Source: Pomphorhynchus laevis (lineage: Eukaryota > Acanthocephala > Palaeacanthocephala > Echinorhynchida > Pomphorhynchidae). From it: 64,000 nt of DNA. Below are positions 48,801-60,300 of this stretch, one piece after another. Both the position numbers and the translations under genes were made by a program. Positions within the stretch are counted from its first letter, which is position 1. The number at the start of each line of letters is the position of its first letter. Below the pieces are notes generated by a model that was not told the DNA's origin, did not search any database, and was given only the letters and a program-made list of their open reading frames with translations. The DNA is taken from contig WNNJ02002245.1 in the NCBI GenBank assembly GCA_012934845.2, positions 1 through 64,000 on the forward strand, read 5' to 3'.

Positions 48801-51800
48801 GTGAACTGGTCAGCAAAAGCTGACCTGGATATACTTAAGCGTATTCTGAAGAGAGCTAGGTGTGCCCAGATACGGGCTGAGCATCTGTTATTAAATGGGA
48901 AAACTCAAGTGCGTCTCTGGGGTACTTGGGCTATCTCGGAATTAGTCTTCTTTTCAAGAGGACGTCCCCCATAGCAAAGACTCAGGTTTCTCAAGCTCTT
49001 CATCTCGCGATTAACGAGCATAGTCAGTGGCGATTACTCTTTGGGGGGGGTGAACGACCCCGGGTGGTTCAGTTAGAGAGCGGCGTGTTGGATTGGCTGG
49101 ATGGCTCAAGATCCCGCTGGACCTGAGGCCGTGACAATATCGTGAAGACTGAACATTTCGATTTTGCTTATCGATCTTGAACTGTTATTTATCAACTGTC
49201 TTTTAAGTGGTTGTTACGTTATTTGTTTAAGAAATTCCTTATTATTAAAAAGAGATAAAGTCATAATGATCTACTACCTCTGGTAATAATATATCATATT
49301 GAATCATAGCGGATTGTTATGAAACAATAGGCGCAATTTCATCATATACGGAACATAGAAAAATGAAGATCATTAAAATATATATACTTATACTTTCAGT
49401 AATAAAGAAAACGTGAATTACAAACTAAATAATATATAATTGTGTGCTTTCCGACGACATTAAAATTATGTAAATCCAATTATATGGGCACATCCGACAA
49501 TGCAACAAAACTGTGATTGCCATCATGACCCATTTTTTAAATATATCTAAAAATATCTTTTATGTATTATGAGATAGCGTTTATAAAAGTTAAATTGAAT
49601 AATGATCATACGTGAGACGAATACTTTAGTCGTATGCTACGATAAAAATTCAAATTTTTTAAGAAAATCTAATCAGTACTCACAATAGACTTCATTTTAA
49701 TCTCATTATAATTTAAAATGACTTTATTTGTGCTATAATACAGTGAAAATTTTGAATTACAGAGAAAATCAAAATACAATGAAATGCCGTAACCAATAGA
49801 GGAAGTAATACGATTTTATAAGTATGATCAATCTTACTTGCTCTCCGATCTTGCGGCTTAAAGCACTGTAATTTGCTCCAGGGTATTCTGTTAACATTTG
49901 TCGCCGTATCTCATCAGCGTATAATAAATAACCGCACGGTGATCGGTTCGATTTTTTACTTTTCTAATTTTATAGAAAAACTTATAAGAAAACAAAACGT
50001 AAAAATCACCAAATACCACTCGAGCTGCTTTAAAACCACGTTGTCGTGAAAGCCAAACAGGTGATGTCAAAGCATTTGCATCTGCATCGGTGCCTAGGAA
50101 CAAGCTATTCTCACAACTGTTCTGTAGAGATCGATTGTTTTGTATAAACTAATCGAAAACAAACAATAGAGTATATATATGAACAACAAAATCTGAAAAA
50201 AGTAGACACTGTAAAAATATATTTAGAGAATAACATCCATGTCACATTTAAGAGGGTTCATCAAAAACATATAAATTAAAAAGCATGTTGTAATTTAATC
50301 AATTGAACTTATAAAGGAGTAAAATTATCTAAGTAACAGTTATTTATTAAGTGTTTGTGGTAAAGCCCATTGCTGTGATATTTTTACTACTTGTTTGCAA
50401 ACAAATTTGCAAACAAACTAATTTTACTAATTATTTGCAAAATATATGGACTAAAGAGAAATACAGTTTTTAACAAACAAAGAGCAATTAGTAAATCATC
50501 TAATAATTTAAATTAAACAAATGACCTCCACGGATTTGATTAAATATACAGAATTTTAAAATAACAGGCAGAAAAATGTAAAAAAAAAACATATAGACAA
50601 CAGAACATCAGTCACTTCTTAAGTGTTCAGTACAACCAAACAGAGCGATTATTTTATAGACATTACTGTATATATCGAAGGAAACTCCGGTACTTATTGA
50701 AGCCAATCTCAATCATTAGAATTAACGAAAGTAATGCTTTATCGAGATTAGTTTTAAAATATATTTCCATTTGTTTTTTAATAAAAGGGTACCTGGATAT
50801 AATTGGTGACTGCAGATAAATTTGCAAAGTCAGCATATCTTAAAAACAAAAGCAATCGAACATGTAAATATATCAGCATAGTTGCTGCTTTCGGTAAATG
50901 CTTAATCGATAGATATAAAAAATATAATGATTATAATATATCAATAAAACTCAAATAAAATCACAATTAATGTTTAATTTGGAATTTGAAAACAAGATCA
51001 ATAAAATAAAATTTATTAAAATATCTCATAAGCTGCTGCTGAAACAATATAGTCAGAAACAGCATCATCAGAAACAACACGTTTTGTTTCTGATGTGAAA
51101 CAAAACGATTTACTTTCTGTAATCAGTCAACAAAATACAAAAATAAATTTGTTTCTTATTGATCTTGCTCCACAACTAAAAAACGGATCGACATAAGCTT
51201 AATTAATATATTTGACACTTTTAAAATTATTTTTTATAATCACGTAATTATCCGATTATATCTATAACATGTTGTTTTCGAACTGTTTTTATAAAAAGCT
51301 AAACATATTTTCACCTTTGAACCTGACATAAGTGTCCCGTCTGCTGTTGCAGAATTTATATCTAGTTGAACAGGATTTCCTTTATTGTCTATATTAGCAA
51401 GAATGTGGTGAGAACCAAACTCTTGTATGAACTCTCTGTTCCTACCATCATGATGAGAAGCTTGGCCGTTGTAGCCAATGTCCAAAGATGGGTCTGCTTC
51501 AGCTCTCAAAAGATGTGGAGAAGCAACCTATTGAAAAACAAAAGTAAAAATAATAACATTATCAATATTAGCAAAACCTTTGGAGGACATATTTCCTTCT
51601 TTAAATACAGAATTTCATCCTCGGTCACCTTAAGTCCGACACGCGGTCGCTAAATGATTGTAATAATTAGAATCAGAAGCAATGTATTATATAATAACAA
51701 TGTAATGATATAATGTAATAATAAAATGTAAAATAATATATATTACATATATTAAATTTAAATATTATTATCATATTTCTAAACACGAAAAAGCAACAAA

Positions 51801-54800
51801 AATAAAGTTATACGCCTTAATTGCTTAAAAACATAAGCTTAATGATCAATAATTGTTCAATTAGAGAAAAAAAACATTTAAAATGTGATAATTACAATAG
51901 AAAATTATTTACACTATTTAATTTAAATATATTAAAATTTTAATTTTAACATTTAAAATTATATTTTAAAATTTTAATTTTCCAATTAAAACTAAATGGA
52001 AAATAAGTTGCACTAATTAGGAAGTTATTAGAATTGCTAGCAGTCAGTCTATACTTGCTGGGAAAATTGGAAAAAAGGCGACACATGTTGTCCATAAATT
52101 TAAAAATAAAGTCAAGGCAGATACTTCACAGACAAATTAATGCACTGCATGAATGCTGGAATATTAAATCCATAAATAAATACTAATTCATCTATAAATC
52201 CTATAGTTAGATTCATTTACGCACATTTTCGATTTCCGATTCTCAAAATCAGTCAGAACTTATGTGTATGCAGCATAGTATCCTATCAAAGAAAGAAACT
52301 TTCCTTTCAAGAAAATGAACTTTGTTATAATAGTTGTAGAGTTTTAAAATTAAAAATGGAATTATATACAAAGTAGAGTTTACATTACAGATTTTGTGTG
52401 CCAAAATCGAGAAATAGCAAAATTTGTTTGATTACATTTTGCTGTTTTTGTAATGTATACCAGCCAATTATGAATTGTTCAAAATCATCAATGTGTTCAG
52501 TTTACAAAATCGATTATATAAGAAAATAAATGCGAAAAAATACTCAGTGTGTATGACACTTGTGTTCGTTTGCAAAACTAGTCATTGCTAGCAAGTAACA
52601 AGACTTCATTAGCGCATATGATCCTTATAAGCACATATCAGTATCTGCGTCATAGCATGTTTTTATACAGACAAATTCATTCACGGATCTAGTAGAAATG
52701 GAAAATTAAAATCAGTTCCTAGTGTGCTTTAATATATTTGTTGACGATAATTTATCAAATGTTATTTAATATAATTGGGACGTAAAATATTTACATGCTT
52801 TTCAGTAGTAGCGACATTATACGACTTTCGAAGTATACTGTATGAAAACGAGCATTTTACAATTACTTAACTAATATATATACGAGGAAACTTGTAAAAC
52901 ATAGAGCGAAAAGATTTTAAAATACAAAATGTTAACTCACCTTAAGTGTCCGGCGTAATCTTCGAATTGTCTTATCTTCTGGAAAATATTTGAAATCGCA
53001 AATAAAAACATTAGATTCGATAATCTCTGTAGGACGAGCTAAATATTTGAAAACCAAAACAAAGTAAGAAAAACCGAATTAAAAATATCACTTACAGTGA
53101 GAGTATTTTTTCATATCCAAAATCGCACATTTATCGATAACATCGTTGAAATTAACAGTAATTGATTCTGTATCATAACGCAGTATTTCGTTACGGTAGA
53201 ATAATCTTGTCGGTTCATGAGGCACATACACCGTCGGCACGTAATAAGGTCCTTTAGTAAAACAATTCCCACTGCAACAAATGTACAAATAATAAAACAA
53301 AACGCTATAATTAACATAGCAAATAATTAATAAAGTGTTTTAGGAAGTTTATAGTAAGACTTTGTTAAATAGGGACATGAAAATTTTGAGTATGTTGTTT
53401 TAATGCAGCTAAATCAACCGAAACCGAGCTTCAAAGATCCTCATTATTGTATATAATTATCGAAATAATATTAAAATAGCGATGAATTAATTATCAAATA
53501 GTAATTACCACTTGAATGTGAATGATGAATTTCTAAAATAAATGCCATGTAAAAGAATATGTGTATAAAACACAATAACAAACGTTGCCAATCGATCACT
53601 TGATATTCGGAACGAGTATACAAAAACGGACCCAGTCGTTTCAGTAGTTATATCAATAATTAAAATATGAGATAATTCGATAAATACAAATCATTATGTA
53701 CACATTATCGCCTGAAACATTGGAAATCAGTTGCGTAAACATTTTATTTTAAATGATTAATCATGTGTTAAAAGTGCAGGTAATATGCAAATAGTAGATA
53801 TTCAAAAAAAGGGTTTGTTGAATAAAGATATGCAATTCTCTCAGCAAAATATTGACAGCATTTCAAATTCTTGTCATTCCTGCAAATTTTCAATAACGAA
53901 CTGTTACCACCTGAATATGTTAACAAATAAATTTAGTTTTAATGATTTTATACAAAAAATTCTTTATTCAATCGCGGTCTAACTGCGAAAAATATGAAAC
54001 ACTTGGCGATTTTGCGTGTCGTCCTTGAGCAAGGGCCATGATCAATCAATGCATATGGACACGCTTATATATGCATACGCTTCGGCGATACATATACTAA
54101 AATTAGAACGATAATGAGAAGATTTGCGAAGCCCCTGTGCAAAGATGAAGCGAAATCGTGAAGCGTTTCATTTTTGCCGTTAGACCGTTATTGAATAAAA
54201 GATGTTTTGTATAAAATCCTTAAAATTAAAAGTTCAGTGGGATTTTTTACTAAAATTTAGTTTTCTTCCTATTCAAACAGCGGCATCAAGGACCAATTCA
54301 TTAATATAAATCATTACTTCTATATACATTTGAAAACATAGCCTACAATAAAACAGCAGAGATAAAAACGTGTCCTAATAATCAAGTATATTTATACTTA
54401 AGGGCTATTTCTCGAACGAGCCAAAAATACTCAAAGTCGATTATAATAAGTATAATTTCGTACATATGCTGCTTCTTAATACTGAAATAGTATTTAACTA
54501 AATTTAGCAGTGAAAATGAATATTTGGCATTACATGTAGATTTTTGTTACAAAAATTTTAAGTACAGCGTGTCGTTATTAGCAAAGCTTTTTTGCTGAAA
54601 TTAGAAACAAACCATCGACAGTATGTGAATGAATATGTACTTTATTAGAGAAAATGTTTACCTTGTGTCTTTCCAAATTGTTGAAACTTCAAGAACAAAT
54701 GGTTCCGAACAATCAGGATGTTTAAATCTTACAAAGTCTCCTACGCCATACAAACAAATTGCAATATAAATTTAAATATTTGAATTATTACTAATTTAAA

Positions 54801-57273
54801 TCAAAGATAGTTTACCTAGTTTGTAATATTCTTGATTGACAAAAACCTGTTCAAAATTTCGATTTCCATCCGACCCTTCGTTTTCACATGGAATTTCCTA
54901 TATAATATTTTTCATTAGATAAAGTTAATATAGACTAAAATTTAATTAATTATTCGAACATTAGAGACTAACCTCAGGTTGTTTATGAATAACTGATGTT
55001 GGCCAATTTCGCTCATTCAATGGGTTAGGATCTTCTTTGAGAAAATATCGTTCTAATCGGGCAGGTGGATGAACTGGCGTACACAACAGCTCATCGTAAT
55101 ACGTTGACGACTGCCATACCTAAATTGATATGTTAGTAGAAGAAAATCGTACAAATAAAATTATTTAATAAAGTAAATTTGAAAAAGTAGCCAAAGCGTA
55201 TACCTTAAGCTTGCGAAATTGCTTTTTAGTGGTGTGGTAAAATGATTCACAAACGAAAATGTTTTCCTCTGGAATTCCCTGAAGAAAAAAAAGACAAAGT
55301 AAATTAAAATGAAAAACTAACATTTTCCGTCCAAGCAAAGCAAAAATGAAAATTCTGTTTCTTAAAAAAAGATGACAAATATTTATTATTCGCTGCATAA
55401 ATAATTAGATGTTAGAACTAATCAGAGCAATCTAATATTTGGGAAATATTCAGTGGCTTTTTAACTAGTTGTAATGTAATATTAGAAAATGCAATGCATG
55501 AAAATAAATATGTTAGATAATAAATAGAAAAATAAAAAGATAAGGAATAAAAAATAAATAAATATTTGTTAAAAAAAATATTTGTTAGATTAAAAAAAAA
55601 TAAATAGATATGTTGCTCATGTACATTGTAGTATTTGCAAAACCATTTGAAAATAAGACCTCGATTAGAACAAAAAAAATGAAATTTTTTCTGAAAAACT
55701 TTATCAGAAAACATGAAAATGATGACTCCAGCAAAACAAAAAATCCATGATTTGCAATAAAGCGTAACTGCCCTTTTGGAAGCTACATAAATGCATACGA
55801 AAGAAAATGTACACGTCTACAAAATAAAATGCCAGGCGTAACAACATAATACACTACGCGTGTGTTTTAACATATGGAATATGAGTCATTAGATTACTAA
55901 AATATTGAAAAAATGTGAGAATTCCAAACGAGGGATAGAAAATCTGTAACGGTCAAAACAATTAATGTTTCGAGTCTTAAACACAGCCAAAACTGTGAAA
56001 ACAAGGTACAATATCACATTACGTGTTCCATAAATACGATTAATACTCAAATATTAAATAAGTTTTATTCACGATCTCCTTTATTGTTATAAAAAATATT
56101 TATAAAATATATTGATAAAATTATTTATTAATTGATTATTTAGACTGTTTATCGGTTAACAAACTTGATAATAATAAACTTGTGAATTGTGTCATAAAAG
56201 TAATCTAACTTAAACAAAATAAAATAAAGTAATCGATCATATGGTATTAGTCTTACGTTATCCATCACTAATATATGATAATATAATTATATTAAGCTTA
56301 ATTATATAAAATTATATTACAATTTCACATTATTATATTATATAATAATAGCTGATAATCATGAGTTAAAATAAAGCTATCAGTTAAAAATTGTTATTAA
56401 CAATAATGACGATAATTATGCTAAAATATTCATAATAATCAATAATGGAAAAAATGCGAAACTACAGATGAAGAAAACAGAATCTAAGGGTTTAATGTAA
56501 ATAAGCGAAAATTTTAAAGACAGTGAAATCATGAAAATGCAACAATTACTATTTTTGAAAATTTGAAACATTATTAAAAACATGGAACTACTTATGAAAA
56601 TAAAACATAAAAGAAACATACAAGAAACATACATGTACAATAAAGAAAAACGCTTAGTAAATGTTATTAAATTTTTACCTTATAGAGGTTTGATTTGAAA
56701 TCCTTTATGTAGGCAACGTGACAAATACATTCAACGCAATCAATTGGTACTGCATCCTCAACTTCGCAAAGGAAGATTTCCTACGTTAAAAATGAAAACA
56801 AGATACAAAAAAGAACTGTACTTTAGTTTACAAACTTTTTTTAGAAAGCGGTGTGCCGGTGAATAGCTGATTTGGCATGGCTGCACAAAGTGTATTGCAG
56901 GAAAAATTTCCAAAACAGAGTCATCAAGCTGACGAAATCCTCCAATGCATACAATTGGTGAAAACACTTTTGCTCTGTTGATGTTGAAAAAGTAATAACG
57001 AATTCAGCTCATAAATAAATAGAATGATAGGCATACGTTTCTTTCAGTTTAACAAAGTAGCCTATGCGTAATATACCAAGTGAAGTCTGGGCTTCCAGAA
57101 TATGAAATTCCTGCAAAGAAACTAATTTTAAGCATTTAAATTTGGCAGTATTACGTATAACTTCAAAGGTTTTGTGAAGATAGAAACGTTCACTTGATGT
57201 TACATCTTAGCAAATAACAAACAATTATATGAATATTATTATAATAATTAATATAAAAGGAATTAAAAACTTT

Positions 57274-57320
<47 letters not shown>

Positions 57321-60300
57321 TATAAATCAAAAACAACAAGCAATACATAACATCAATCTCACAGACTAAAATCTACAAGTTGTTGCTCCAATCTATTGTC
57401 GGAATTCTGCATTAACTTCTTTCATTGATCCTTGTATATTGATCGTCGGGCAAGCCAAAATGTGTTCTCCGGTTTGAATGACGCCGCAGTCGCAGTTTGG
57501 GGATGTTACAAGACCGGCTTTGAAAAAAAAACTCTGTATCGACCGTATCCGGAACGGAGCCTGTTTAGCTGTACCCAGTGTGAACGGGTCAAATCGTTAC
57601 CGATCGGAGATAGTGACACATTAGGAACGAACCTGCGTAGTTGGGATGTTGACTTCTCCCATCTTTGTTGCCACCTCCTACATACAAGCTCATCAATTCC
57701 GTTCGTGTTAATTAGATTGAGCAGAGTTCTGACACGTCTGCTGAACGGATGTCGTGATTTGAGGCGGGGTTTGACAACAGGGATTGGTAGGGTGTTCAGG
57801 GATCGGCTTGCTGAGACACAGATTGCGTCCCGCCTTATATCGGCTGGTGGTATACCAGATAACACTGGAAGTAAGTCGATTAGTGTTGGCCTTATTGCTC
57901 CACTGATTAATCTCATTGCCTCGTTGAGACTTGCGTCAACTTTCTTGACATGTGTGCTTCCAGACCATACCGGGGCCGCATATTCAGCAGCCGAGTAACA
58001 TAGGCCAATACAGACGTTCGCAGTGTATGGAAGCTTGAACCCCAATTGATTCCGACCAGACGGCGAATAATATTGCAGCGTGACCGCACCTTTCCCGAGA
58101 TAGATTCAATGTGTTGCCTGTAGCAGAGTGTGCGATCAAGGGTGACTCCGAGATACGTTGGATACTTCACATTAGGCAATCTGGTTCCGTCAAGAGATAC
58201 ATTCAATGTAGCATCAACTTGGGAATTGTTGAGATGAAATAAAGATACTACCGTCTTATCAATGTTAAGTCGAAGATTCCACTTTTTGAAATATCCGGAT
58301 AATATACTTATGTCGGCAGAGAGTGTTTTGCTGAGTGGAGCGATTTTGTGGCCAGTTGATAGAATTGCCATACCATCCGCATATATGTATTTTTTCGCTG
58401 ATGTCATTGGTATATCTGAGGTGTATAGGTTGAACAGCAGAGGGGAAAGAACTGATCCATGCGGTAGGCCGTTATTGAGTTTGCGCGCTCTTGAAAGTTT
58501 ACCACCCAACTGAACCCGCAATCGACGGTTTGAAAAGATGTCAATGATCAAACGGATCATATGGGGCGAAGGTAGGCACTGTGAAAGTTTGAACGTGAGC
58601 CCCTTAATCCAAACCGTATCGTAAGCTGCAGAAAGGTCGATAAACACTGCGCCTGCTTTATCATTGCGTTCAAATGCACACTTAATGTCTTCGGTCAGTG
58701 AAATTATTTGGTCAACTGTGGATATCCCCTTGCGGAAACCGGCTTGCTCATTTGGAAGACAAATGTCTATATATGGTGTAATTCTCCTCAATATAACCCG
58801 TTCAAACACCTTGAGGGTTACGCTGAGCACGCTAATAGGTCTATAACTTCCCGGATTGTTAGCAGGCTTGTTCGGTTTTTTAATTGCGATAACAGTTGAG
58901 GCACGTCATTGTTTAGGGATGCGTTGCTGCTTCATGCACGATGCCACATAAAGTGCAAGCCATATAAGTGCAGATTTCGGTAAGTTTGCCAAAAATTCAG
59001 GATGAATTCGATCAGGTCTTGGTGCTCTGTTTAGTTTTAGACTATTCAGAGCTTCTGATATTTCTTCTTGCAATATATCACTCGTAATTTCGGGTGAGAT
59101 CGGGCATGCTTTCCAGAGTGATTTCGTATCGTGTATGACTTTTCGATCAGCACTTTTGGAGGGATTACAAGGTTTAGAGAGCAAAGCAAGTCGTTGTGCA
59201 ATCGAGTTTGCAGATATACCAGATGGTTGTTGGTTTTCGCTTGGAATACCAAGGCGGCCGGTTAATCGATTGAGGGTTGACCATGCTTGTCGACTGGAGT
59301 GTTTCATATCAATTCCTTCGACAGTTTGTGTCCACCTTTCTCTCCGCAAGTCGTTGATTAGTTGGAAAAGTTCGTCTGCGAGCGCACCTCGTTCGAGATC
59401 ATTGACTGATTCGACGAAACGGTCATACAGCGCGTCGCACTGCTTGTTCCAACATGGAATGTATCTTGTACGGACGCCACGAGGAATGGATATACTAGCG
59501 GCTGCGTAAATTGTATCACAAAACTGCTGGTAAGATGCAGATAAGTTTTCGCTCATTGGGTTTGGGAGTTTGTTAATCTGGTTATGAACGAGTGAGCTGT
59601 AACTTGACCAGTTGGCTCTCCGAAAGTTCCAGCGACGCAGTGGAAGAGATGTAAATGGCTCTATCGCAGCAGAGTAGTGTAAGATAATTGGCCGGTGTTG
59701 TGAACGTGGAAATGGTCCTAGTACCGTGCGTTCGGGAGTCACCCAATGTCTATGATTTGAACTATTGCTAGTGAAGCACAGGTCTGGGTTTGTGTACGTG
59801 TTCCAAATTGCAGAATGGAATGATTTCGGCTGTTTATTGTCGTATATTAGAGTCAGATCCAATAGAGATGCCCACTGCATTACAAGTTCACCGTTACAGT
59901 CTTTGGTTGAGTATCCCCAGCTAGTATGATGACTGTTAAAGTCCCCGCAATATACCGAAGGATGGGAATGATAGGGAATGATGCTACAAACCTCTATGTG
60001 GTCATTTCTGTAAGTAGTCATTAGACGAAACTAATTGTAGCAATCAAATCATCAACAACACCGATAAATTACTGGCATGGCGACATCCCGTCGACATCCT
60101 CTACATCGACCGTTACCGTTAAATATTCATATAGAAATTTATAATAAAGTACAAATTTACTCGATAGCAGTAATTTTCTAAACATTGTACATGAATGCCT
60201 TTACTTAAAAAAATATTGTATAGGATTATTTACTAAATATAATTCATTGTTTAATTATTCATTATTAAACTTAAAAAATCATTAGAAAAATACAATTAAT

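Larger units (their letters stand above)
45470..49260 (+). mobile_element. Family A LINE copy A8, near full length, decayed
   Basis: ORF1 with zinc knuckles, endonuclease (about 46695-47600), RT (about 47690-49000), the 3' block GGACCTGAGGCCGTGA near 49125 and a TTATTA tail. Many lesions, more than A7. It retains a Gln codon where A6 ORF1 has a stop, showing that the A6 change is private. Target-site duplications were not recognised. Confidence 0.85.
57380..60030 (-). mobile_element. LINE C (Jockey/CR1-type), 5' truncated
   Basis: Minus strand: endonuclease from the GDFN box onward, long linker, RT, and a Cys/His end (CDCGVIQTGEHILACP, near 57490-57430). It lies in the polybromo intron between exons 2 and 3, in the sense direction. 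Moderately old, with few lesions over 2.6 kb. The 5' half of the endonuclease and any ORF1 are absent. Confidence 0.85.

Noticed and set aside
57432-57998. Plus-strand 188-codon ORF
   Set aside because: It is the antisense of the LINE C reverse transcriptase.
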